Below are positions 7,869 to 15,600 of a stretch of 15,600 nucleotides of DNA, in pieces. The position numbers and the translations under genes were made by a program. Source of the DNA: BM520 sp964474455 (GTDB lineage Bacteria; Bacteroidota; Bacteroidia; Bacteroidales; BM520); contig CAYYSU010000054.1 in the NCBI GenBank assembly GCA_964474455.1, positions 1 through 15,600 on the forward strand, written 5' to 3'. The notes beneath the pieces were generated by a model, which saw nothing but the letters and a program-made list of their open reading frames with translations, was not told the DNA's origin and did no database searches. Each line of letters begins with the position of its first letter. Position 1 is the first letter of the stretch.

Positions 7869-7876
7869 CAAATATA
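7869..7876 (-). promoter_or_regulatory. Probable -7 promoter element of porV
   Basis: TATATTTG (7876 down to 7869) matches TAnnTTTG perfectly and is the same octamer as in the tRNA-Val promoter. It lies in the 78-base gap between the second porU gene and porV, about 21 bases before the porV ATG. No TTG stands 19 bases upstream; a GTG (7898 down to 7896) has that spacing. It would give porV and ispF transcription independent of the two porU genes. Confidence 0.5.
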
Positions 7877-7925
7877 AATTTTTATCAAACATAATCACTT
7901 AACGCTTCTATTTATCAGTTATTGT

Positions 7926-10900
7926 CTATTTTAACATAAGAGTTCCACCCGTTACAGTAAACGCTCCGCTATTGCTTCTGATACTAACTCTGAAGGGGTA
8001 TGCCCCTGCTTTTACTTTGCGCCCATAATAGTCTCTTCTATCCCAACGATATGGCCCCGCAGCGGTGCTTTCAAAATACTCAGTGGTTTCAAGAGTACGT
8101 ATTTTGCGCCCTGTAACATCATATATCTCAAATATTACATCAAGAGTACGACCGGGCATGTTATGCATAAACGTAATATCAGTATAGTCATCCACAGGGT
8201 TGGGGAACACGTTAAGGGTGTTAATCTCTACACCGAGAGTGGAAGAGACAATAAAATTAATAGTGGTTACTGATGAGTTATTACATAGATCCCAGGCCTT
8301 AATGGTCACGGAATGCAACCCCTCTTCAAGATTTGTAAACGGATATATCACCTTTCCTGAGTTATAAACCCCGGGAGTAAAGGTAAAATAGTCATTAAGA
8401 TCTATAATCTGACCCACATTATCGTCAAGATAAGCTGTAATGTTATGGCCTATGCTTGTGCCTATACAATTAATACCACAGGGATCAGATATTTCAGCCA
8501 TAAACAGCGGATTCTCATTTGTTTTATCATTATTAACAAAATGGCTGTTATTCATATATGCCCGTATCTCAGGCCCGGTATTATCATTTAATGCTGTCTC
8601 GTTATACCCTCCAATAACGAGGTTTTCATAATATCCTGAAGCTTCTGCAAGGGACGTACTGTCGATGGCATAATAACTAATCTTGCCGGCTCCATATTGA
8701 TAATTTATCTCACGGGGAACAAGAATCTCCATTTCAAACTCTCCATTTTTCACCTCAGCAAGTCCGTCAAAAAGCAGTTTATCTCTTAATTCAAATTCCT
8801 TAGGCTGGCTATCATAGGATTGCCCCAGAGTAGAGTACACCGAAGGCTTATCATATAGTCGAACATTTACGCTTCCATTAAAACCCTCTACAAAAGCATC
8901 CCCAGCATCAAATATTCTACCTCTGACAGAGAATTTCTCCATGCCTCTGACGGTATCGTTAAGGCTTAAAGTTGCCGTCTCATCCATTATTTCAATTCCT
9001 TCAGTTATGACCTTCAGCTTTGGCACCATGAGTTTAAGTGCCGGGTCACCAAGAATAACAAAATTCTTTGTGGATTTTTGATGTGGCACTTTGGCATAAA
9101 CCATCAGGTCGCCCAGTGCCGGCTGCTCTTCCTCGATGGTGTTAAGAGCAATATCATAAATCCTATCATTCAGCACATAGTTAATTTGTGCAAACGATAG
9201 TCGGGAGGTGGTAAGCATTGACACGGCACCCCCATTAGGATTAAGTATTACGAGTTCTCCGGCAGAGGTATGTTCAGGATTATCGTAACGGCTAAATTCA
9301 CACGTAGCGGTAATAAATACAGGTAGTTGTTTGAAATTTGTCCAGCTGTTGATATCAGGGATCTCAAGCACATTCTCTGCACCCCATCCTGTTTCACCGC
9401 CATGACCTGTATAGTTAATTATTATGGCACCATTTTCCACAGCGCTAATGACAGCATCTTTGGCATCGGGGAAGCGATATCCGCCTGAAACAGAAACCCT
9501 TTGATAGGCATCATAATAAATCTTATCCACATTCACATTTCTAAAAATGGTATCCACCTTATCGGTAAGGTCTTCTGCCTGTTTCATGTGGAGGTTGGTG
9601 TCACCGTCATCAGCAATAAAAACAATCTTATTTCTCCAATTACCGGCAGTTTCAATGTTAGGTGTGAGGTAACACTCAATTTTATCAATCATCCGGTCGG
9701 CCTGCTCAACAGTGGAAACAGGAAAACGACCTATGCCGATATCCAGCAGCCCATAAGCATCATCGCCCTCATCCTCATCCATCAAGCCATAATAGTCATC
9801 GGTATCCCATGATGAACTCAGACTCAGCGACTGTTTAGACTGGAATGTCGGAACAAAGTTGGTATTCGACACCAACCTGTCTTTATAATCATACGAGGCA
9901 TCACCCATCAACACAACATATCGCGGCTGTTCACCATTACTTTTCAGATACATGGATCGAATAAAATCACGTATCGCCGTTATATCCTGAACGCCGGCAG
10001 AAAACTCATTATAAATCTCTGAGGGCGTAACAATCATCGTTGAAAAACCATCAAGGTTTTCATGCATTTGAGCCAAACGTTCTGCCTGAGCCAATAAGTC
10101 AGGATAAGTAACAATAAGATAGTCCACAGCAGTAGCACCGTGCAGATTTTGATTTTCCATCTTGCCGCCAAATTCAGGCGTCATCAAATCATCAAAGGTA
10201 AAAGCAACATATTCATGAAGCTCCATCGATGGCCGGATAAAACGAGCTGTATCATCCACAAAAAAGAAATTGACACTTGCAGCATCAGTAAAATCAGTAA
10301 CATCCCAGATGAGGATATTCTCATCATAACTCTTAACATTAAACTGTGCCACACGTTCATAACCGAAGGAGGGAAGATTTCTAAAATCAAACTGCTGACC
10401 ACGATATTTCAAAAAGGCTGTAGCGTGTAACTCGATGAAATCCAACCATCCCAGGCTATTATTATTGCCCGGCTCAAAAGTAATATCCAGGTCAAAACTA
10501 TCAGTGGAGGGGTTTTCAATATATTTTTGAGTAGATTTTGAGCGTGCATAGGTAGTATTATCACCGGCAGTGATGCCTTTGACAGTACATGACAATATCT
10601 CAGTATCATTATGATTTACATAGTAATAACAGTCGTCAACATTAGAATGAGCCACAAGTTCCGCACGTATAAATGACTGGGCAGTTGTGTCCACATCCGG
10701 GATATGAAAGGCCACTGTATAATCTGTTTGCGCAGGAGTAAATTCATGACCATACCAATCTTTCCCCGAATGAACAAGGTTATGATCTTCACTCTCATGC
10801 AATAGCAACCTAGTGTAAGAGTTAATAATATGAGTAATAGAATCAGACGCAGACTCCACATAACCAATGCGCTTAGCTTTCTCATCAATTATTGCCACGT

Positions 10901-11723
10901 AGTATCCGGCCTTTTCACTATATATATTTGTAAAGTGCTGATATCTGTGATAACTATTGTTATAGCGCCACACATGAGGTCCTTCTGCATAAAATATCAA
11001 TTTGTCGTCAGGATCAAAAGTGCCGTCCTCACCACCGATAAGCTGTATGGCCATCTGTTGAATATCTGAAGGTCTGCTCTCACTATTATCTTCCGGCAGC
11101 ATCCCGCCACCATTACCAAATATGGCAATATTATCCGGATCCACTGCTGCTATATCCACTCCCATACTCGTCAAATCTTTTCCGCTGAGGGAATACATAC
11201 CTGTCTCTTCAACATAAAAATGATACCACTGTCCGTGCGCCATCACCGATTCGCCGGCGAATATCTCATCCTTTTGCTGCTGGGCAAACACGGCTTTTCC
11301 TGTTTCAATAGAAAAACTCTTCAACCTATATATAATTCCGAATTGCTTATAAAACGGATTTACAAAAAACGTTGTTAGAGAAACTCCTTTCTGCATACCA
11401 TTCTCGGAATAAAATGTCAACTTATCGGGAATATCATCCTTCGAAATTGTTGCCAAAAGGTCAGCTTCATTGATGCGGTCAAAAACAGGATTTACAACCT
11501 TTGCGGTAATGGAAACACCGGGCTCATTGGAGTAATAATTATTATAGTATAATGGGTAGGATGGATTTTCATCACTATAAAAAACACGCGTGAAGGTGTA
11601 TATTTCCTCTCCGGTATAGTTAACCGTTTCAGACCAGTCGATAACAATAACGCCGGAATCGTTTGAAGCATGAAGTATTCCAAACGAAAGAACACATAGT
11701 ATTATATATACATATCTTATCAT
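7926..11723 (-). CDS. porU: Type IX secretion sortase PorU, second tandem copy (PorV-proximal)
   Basis: A 1265-residue C25-family (gingipain-like) cysteine peptidase, expected at the cell surface. PorU removes the C-terminal sorting domain of T9SS cargo and, in Porphyromonas, attaches the cargo to anionic LPS. It begins with a hydrophobic signal peptide ending near HAS. A long N-terminal beta-rich part includes FGNGGGMLPEDNS, and the peptidase part spans roughly residues 545-905. Catalytic His774 is in NYTGHGGETGW and Cys808 in ITATCEFSRYD. FVILGDPALKL closes the domain. Beta-sandwich domains follow, then a FlgD-like/T9SS-type C-terminal domain (NVFPNPVDDY, DVTGRKI, KAGAYPF, ending GTLMLK). 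I start at ATG 11723; a TTG three codons upstream directly abuts the previous stop. It is collinear with the upstream paralogue over its whole length and diverged from it. It sits where porU is expected, just before porV. Confidence 0.9.
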   Translation of the reverse strand: MIRYVYIILCVLSFGILHASNDSGVIVIDWSETVNYTGEEIYTFTRVFYSDENPSYPLYYNNYYSNEPGVSITAKVVNPVFDRINEADLLATISKDDIPDKLTFYSENGMQKGVSLTTFFVNPFYKQFGIIYRLKSFSIETGKAVFAQQQKDEIFAGESVMAHGQWYHFYVEETGMYSLSGKDLTSMGVDIAAVDPDNIAIFGNGGGMLPEDNSESRPSDIQQMAIQLIGGEDGTFDPDDKLIFYAEGPHVWRYNNSYHRYQHFTNIYSEKAGYYVAIIDEKAKRIGYVESASDSITHIINSYTRLLLHESEDHNLVHSGKDWYGHEFTPAQTDYTVAFHIPDVDTTAQSFIRAELVAHSNVDDCYYYVNHNDTEILSCTVKGITAGDNTTYARSKSTQKYIENPSTDSFDLDITFEPGNNNSLGWLDFIELHATAFLKYRGQQFDFRNLPSFGYERVAQFNVKSYDENILIWDVTDFTDAASVNFFFVDDTARFIRPSMELHEYVAFTFDDLMTPEFGGKMENQNLHGATAVDYLIVTYPDLLAQAERLAQMHENLDGFSTMIVTPSEIYNEFSAGVQDITAIRDFIRSMYLKSNGEQPRYVVLMGDASYDYKDRLVSNTNFVPTFQSKQSLSLSSSWDTDDYYGLMDEDEGDDAYGLLDIGIGRFPVSTVEQADRMIDKIECYLTPNIETAGNWRNKIVFIADDGDTNLHMKQAEDLTDKVDTIFRNVNVDKIYYDAYQRVSVSGGYRFPDAKDAVISAVENGAIIINYTGHGGETGWGAENVLEIPDINSWTNFKQLPVFITATCEFSRYDNPEHTSAGELVILNPNGGAVSMLTTSRLSFAQINYVLNDRIYDIALNTIEEEQPALGDLMVYAKVPHQKSTKNFVILGDPALKLMVPKLKVITEGIEIMDETATLSLNDTVRGMEKFSVRGRIFDAGDAFVEGFNGSVNVRLYDKPSVYSTLGQSYDSQPKEFELRDKLLFDGLAEVKNGEFEMEILVPREINYQYGAGKISYYAIDSTSLAEASGYYENLVIGGYNETALNDNTGPEIRAYMNNSHFVNNDKTNENPLFMAEISDPCGINCIGTSIGHNITAYLDDNVGQIIDLNDYFTFTPGVYNSGKVIYPFTNLEEGLHSVTIKAWDLCNNSSVTTINFIVSSTLGVEINTLNVFPNPVDDYTDITFMHNMPGRTLDVIFEIYDVTGRKIRTLETTEYFESTAAGPYRWDRRDYYGRKVKAGAYPFRVSIRSNSGAFTVTGGTLMLK

Positions 11724-11732
11724 AAAATGCAA

Positions 11733-14700
11733 TTATCGCGTTAATACAAACTTACCATTTACTACCGAAGAGAGATTCTCTTCATTGGTAACAATGAGTT
11801 TACAAATATACACACCTGCAGGTAGAAAACTACCATAATTATCAGTACCACTCCAGGTTATAGAAGATGTACGGCTGCCAGAGATCTTCTCTTTCACTAC
11901 TTTATCGTAAACCAAACGTCCGGATAAATCAAAAATCATATAATCCATGTTAAGTAATTCTCCGGACTGGTTATGTTCAAAGAATATCTGTGTTTGGTGG
12001 GAGAATGGATTTGGATAACAGTTCAGATTATCAAGAGTTACCGGTCCTTCGCCGAAGACCACAAAAGTAATCTCCGCAGTAGAAGAATTATTTAAAGCAT
12101 CCCATACCTTAACCCTTAAAGTATGCTCTCCTTCAGAAAGGTTAAATAAAGGATACTCTATAACCCCACTCCTATAGCTGTTAAGGCTTCCCTGATAAAA
12201 ATCATTTAATACATAAACCTTATCAGTATTATCATCAAGAATAGCGGTAATATCATGGCCTATTCCTGTTCCCACATTAATTCCGGATTCATCATATACC
12301 TCAGCATAAATATTGGGGTTTGGGTCCGTTATACCACCATTAATAAAAAACCTGTCATTGATAAATAATTTTATTTGAGGACCCTGGTCATCACTTTGAA
12401 TTACATTACTGTATCCGCCCACAATAAAATGATTATCATATCCATGGCCATCAATATATCCATCAGACACATAGTAGCTTATCTTGCCATAACCATAGCT
12501 GTAGTTAATATCTTTTGGTGTCTGGAAGGAGAAACTAAACTTTCCATCGACAACCTCTGCCTGACCTCGGTATAATATCCTGTTCAACTGCTGGAATTCA
12601 AACGGAGAACTTCCAGCATCATTACCTAAGGAAATGATATCAGAAGGCTTATCATAAACGGTAGGATAAACAATGCCATTGAAGGCGTCATCAGTTTTGC
12701 CATTATCATCAAACACATGACCTGAAATTGTAACGAAGTCAAGCGCCTTAATGGTATCACTATCGATGCTCACAGGCTCGCCATTATAGTGTGTTGTTTC
12801 TACTTTCAATTCAGGATAAGCTAATTTCATGGCGGGGTCGCCGATAAGAATAAACTTTTTAGCATTTATTCCTGAGCCAACAGCATTTTTCGACTTCTTC
12901 ATCAGATCACCGATGCTTGGATATTTATCATCAGTTTTCTTAAAAGCATTAGAATATATTGAGTGATTGATGGTATAATTTGAGTGTGCAAAGGTTGGCC
13001 GGGAAGTGGTCATAAGAGCTACTGCACCTCCTTTTTCATTAAGAAACACCTGCTCTCCGGCAGAGACTCTCATCGGGTCATCATATCGGGAAAACTCGCA
13101 GGTAGCGGTAATAAACAGGGCTAATTTATCATAATTTGTCCATGAATTGATATCTGATAATTCCAGAACCCGCTCCAGAGCCCAGCCATACACTCCACCA
13201 TGCCCAACATAGTTAATGATAAGATTTCCTTTAGCCATATTGGTGTTTATGGCTTCATTGGCATCAGGGTATCTTTGGCCTCCAGAGGCTGTTACCTGCT
13301 GATAAGAATCCAGATATACCTTGTTAATGTTGTATTCAGGAGCCACACTCTCAACAAAACGGGCGTGCTTGTCGGCATCCTCAATATGCAGGTTAGTGTC
13401 CTCATCATCAGCAACAATGGTGATATTGTTTCTCCAGTCGCCCATAACTTCAGGTGAAGAAGAACAATAGTTAAAAATCTTATTTATAGCCATATCTGCT
13501 TGTTCAGTATTTGTAACAATCAGACGACCAATACCGATATCCATATTATCATCATTCGCCTTACCTTCCCATGGGTCAAGCATTCCAAAGTAGTCATCTG
13601 TGGCATAGGATGAGTTTCCTCCAAATGAGTTTGGCGATTGCCATGTGGGAATAAAGTTTTCATTCTCAGGTATTCTGTCCAGATAATCGTATGATGCATC
13701 TCCAAATAAAAGCAAGTATCGTAACCCTGACTCTCCGGAGCTTCTCACATAGAGCATACGCATATAATCACGAATAGCGGTGATATCCTGCGCACCACAA
13801 GAGAACTCATTATATATTTCAAAAACATTCACCACTCTGGTGGTAAGTCCCCGAGCATTATGAAAATCAGCCAACGCCTTAGCCTGTATAGAAAAATCAG
13901 GATGCGTAACGATGACCATGTTCACTGGATTATGTGCATGAAGGTTCTGATTTGCTACCCTTTTTCCCAGTTCAGGCTTCTTGTAGTCGCCGTCGATTGC
14001 CAGGTAATTATATAGCTTCCCGGCATCAGCCACGAAAGAGACTTCACCGTTTTGAGATGTCGCTTCCAGTAGTGTTACATTCTGATGATCAGAAACATCA
14101 TAAACCTTCACCGAAGGCCCGGCATTTGCAATTCGGTATTCGGCAATATGGCCATAATAGGCACTCTCACTATCACAGAATAGCATCTGTCCACCATGGA
14201 ATTTTAGCTCTCTGCGGGCATTAATCCTGATACGATCCAGCCAACCCACGGCACTGGATATTGGCTTAACATAATCAATTTTAATATCCAGATTGCTGTT
14301 TACCATTGTATATGATTTCCTCAGAGTACCAATATCATAGTAGTCAGCACCAACTCCCGAACCAATAGATTTGATGGAAACCCTTGAATCTTCACCCTGG
14401 ACATTCACATTAAAATAGCTCGATGTCTCAGAACGAGCTGCAAAAACCCCATATACATCCACAGGAGATGACAAAACTACATCCTCAATATCAAATGAAA
14501 TAGTGTATGAAGTTTGGATATCAAAGATTTCTCCGTACCACTCTCGGCCACTGCCTGCAATACTAACGTCTTCAAGTTCATGGTTTGCATAGTAATCCAC
14601 AGTAGTCACCACATTGGTAGGAATTTCAGCAGACTGTGCTCTTGTAGCAATACGTTTTCCGGCCTCACCACCATAAGTAATATAATAACAATTCTTTTTA

Positions 14701-15527
14701 GCATAGATATTAACCTGCTGCTCGAAGATTCTCGTTACAGGATTATATGACCACTTGTGAGCAGACTCACCGAAAAAGGTAATCTTATCACTTCCGCCGA
14801 AGCTGCCATCATCTTCACCCGAAACGTGAATGGCGATTTCGTTCAGATCATCAAGACGCACATCGCTGTTGTTCTCCGGAAGCATGCCGGCACCATTGCC
14901 ATATAGTTTTATTGTTTTGGGATCGATACTACTCACAGGAAGCCCAAGATTATTAAGATCTTCTACAGTAAGCTGATGCATCCCGTCTTCTGATACATAT
15001 ATCTTATACCAGTTTCCTTCGGCAAGTTTTGAATTACTAACAAAATCATCCGTTGGATCCATTGTGGGGCCAGCCTTACCATTTTTCTTCAGCGTAATAG
15101 TAAACGATGTAAGCCTCTCCCAGGAGTTTGTTAAAACGTTTTTTCTCACAGGCACAACATAGAGATGAAGATTTCCTGTTGACGGATTATGGAACGACTC
15201 CATGGATATCTCCTCCTCAACCAAATCAATATCCAAAGCACTATTGGCGTCCTGAGGGAGAGTCTCAAAAATCATATCACTCAACTCCGCACGTAACCCG
15301 GAGCCTGTTAAATCCTTGCCGGGAACAAAAATATCATGCCACACCGGTAAGGAGCCATAATTAAAATGTGATGCGGCCCCTTCAAACCCTAGAGTTCTCA
15401 CAGTGTCACCACTACCCGAAGGAAATACGTTCAACGGAAGCCAGTGGAGCGATATCTTTTGCTGCTGGGCAAGAGTCTGAAAGCCAAAAAATGATACAAT
15501 TAAAAATAAGGATATGTATTTTTTCAT
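11733..15527 (-). CDS. porU: Type IX secretion sortase PorU, first tandem copy
   Basis: A 1264-residue C25-family cysteine peptidase, full-length paralogue of the next gene downstream. The signal peptide is MKKYISLFLIVSFFGFQTLA with cleavage before QQQ. An N-terminal beta-rich part carries LYGNGAGMLPENNSDVR. The peptidase part shows EIYNEFSCGAQDITAIRD, then His776 in NYVGHGGVYGW and Cys810 in ITATCEFSRYD; the 34-residue spacing equals that of the second copy. KKFILIGDPAMKL ends the domain. The C-terminus is a well-formed sorting-type domain (NCYPNPFSHQ, DLSGRLVYDK, LPAGVYICKL, ending GKFVLTR). Its TAA lies 9 bases before the ATG of the second copy, so the two are surely co-transcribed and possibly translationally coupled. 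A weak -7-like TAGTTTAG (15563 down to 15556) precedes the start, but the upstream gene context is cut off by the window end. Which copy is the main sortase cannot be told from the sequence. Confidence 0.9.
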   Translation of the reverse strand: MKKYISLFLIVSFFGFQTLAQQQKISLHWLPLNVFPSGSGDTVRTLGFEGAASHFNYGSLPVWHDIFVPGKDLTGSGLRAELSDMIFETLPQDANSALDIDLVEEEISMESFHNPSTGNLHLYVVPVRKNVLTNSWERLTSFTITLKKNGKAGPTMDPTDDFVSNSKLAEGNWYKIYVSEDGMHQLTVEDLNNLGLPVSSIDPKTIKLYGNGAGMLPENNSDVRLDDLNEIAIHVSGEDDGSFGGSDKITFFGESAHKWSYNPVTRIFEQQVNIYAKKNCYYITYGGEAGKRIATRAQSAEIPTNVVTTVDYYANHELEDVSIAGSGREWYGEIFDIQTSYTISFDIEDVVLSSPVDVYGVFAARSETSSYFNVNVQGEDSRVSIKSIGSGVGADYYDIGTLRKSYTMVNSNLDIKIDYVKPISSAVGWLDRIRINARRELKFHGGQMLFCDSESAYYGHIAEYRIANAGPSVKVYDVSDHQNVTLLEATSQNGEVSFVADAGKLYNYLAIDGDYKKPELGKRVANQNLHAHNPVNMVIVTHPDFSIQAKALADFHNARGLTTRVVNVFEIYNEFSCGAQDITAIRDYMRMLYVRSSGESGLRYLLLFGDASYDYLDRIPENENFIPTWQSPNSFGGNSSYATDDYFGMLDPWEGKANDDNMDIGIGRLIVTNTEQADMAINKIFNYCSSSPEVMGDWRNNITIVADDEDTNLHIEDADKHARFVESVAPEYNINKVYLDSYQQVTASGGQRYPDANEAINTNMAKGNLIINYVGHGGVYGWALERVLELSDINSWTNYDKLALFITATCEFSRYDDPMRVSAGEQVFLNEKGGAVALMTTSRPTFAHSNYTINHSIYSNAFKKTDDKYPSIGDLMKKSKNAVGSGINAKKFILIGDPAMKLAYPELKVETTHYNGEPVSIDSDTIKALDFVTISGHVFDDNGKTDDAFNGIVYPTVYDKPSDIISLGNDAGSSPFEFQQLNRILYRGQAEVVDGKFSFSFQTPKDINYSYGYGKISYYVSDGYIDGHGYDNHFIVGGYSNVIQSDDQGPQIKLFINDRFFINGGITDPNPNIYAEVYDESGINVGTGIGHDITAILDDNTDKVYVLNDFYQGSLNSYRSGVIEYPLFNLSEGEHTLRVKVWDALNNSSTAEITFVVFGEGPVTLDNLNCYPNPFSHQTQIFFEHNQSGELLNMDYMIFDLSGRLVYDKVVKEKISGSRTSSITWSGTDNYGSFLPAGVYICKLIVTNEENLSSVVNGKFVLTR

Positions 15528-15600
15528 AATAACCTACAGTCTGTTTTTATAACGCCTAAACTAAAAAACAACCCCTCTCAGATGCCAATAATGGAAAAAC

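Noticed and set aside
2097..7876. Shared GCAAATATA sequence near 2097 and 7868 as a dispersed repeat
   Set aside because: It is the reverse complement of the -7 promoter consensus on the minus strand and no flanking sequence is shared.
7848..7898. Longer porV start with 17 extra residues
   Set aside because: It would bury the signal peptide behind a charged stretch and contain the -7 promoter element; ATG 7847 fits better.
4025..15364. Numerous shorter open frames inside tamL, porV and both porU genes, on the opposite strand or in other frames
   Set aside because: They lie wholly within well-supported genes, have no recognisable protein motifs or own start signals, and look like chance open frames.
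15556..15563. TAGTTTAG on the minus strand as a promoter for the porU pair
   Set aside because: It misses one consensus position and has only a TTG 22 bases upstream; the operon may continue beyond the window, so I do not list it as a feature.
1..15600. CRISPR array, phage genes, toxin-antitoxin or other defence system
   Set aside because: No regularly spaced repeats and no matching protein families were seen; all large frames are explained by the listed genes.

Overview
This window reads as a chromosomal segment of a member of the Bacteroidota, most likely a Bacteroidales/Marinilabiliales-type organism. The grounds are type IX secretion (T9SS) genes of the porU-porV type, an Omp85-family protein that is itself a lipoprotein (TamL, a Bacteroidota trait), promoters with the Bacteroidota -7 element TAnnTTTG, and no strong Shine-Dalgarno sequences. 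No species can be named from the sequence alone.

Left side (1-2050). All of it reads on the minus strand. The first 54 bases look like the terminus of an IS21-like insertion sequence, and it abuts the stop codon of a GH29 alpha-L-fucosidase lipoprotein gene. That gene is visibly more AT-rich than the rest of the window. Upstream of it lies a tRNA-Val(UAC) gene with encoded CCA, a clear intrinsic terminator and a clear Bacteroidota promoter. The fucosidase and IS end look like accessory DNA next to a tRNA gene; from the tRNA rightward the content looks like core genome.

Centre (2051-6114, plus strand). A tamL-type Omp85 lipoprotein gene, which can only start at a non-ATG codon, is followed 8 bases later by a RecD-like superfamily 1 helicase gene.

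Right side (6111-15527, minus strand). In order of transcription: two full-length tandem paralogues of the T9SS sortase PorU, then PorV, then ispF. The two porU genes are 9 bases apart, porV has its own -7 element, and ispF follows porV by 9 bases. PorU (C25-type Cys/His peptidase) and PorV (FadL-like barrel) are parts of the outer-membrane attachment complex, which removes the C-terminal sorting domain of exported proteins and anchors them at the surface. IspF belongs to the MEP isoprenoid pathway. The helicase and ispF genes converge with overlapping stop codons.

The most notable feature is the tandem pair of intact sortases. Both keep the His and Cys of the active site with identical spacing, and both keep a signal peptide and a C-terminal domain. 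This suggests two sortase specificities or two forms of the attachment complex. I see no CRISPR array, phage gene or obviously new multi-gene system.
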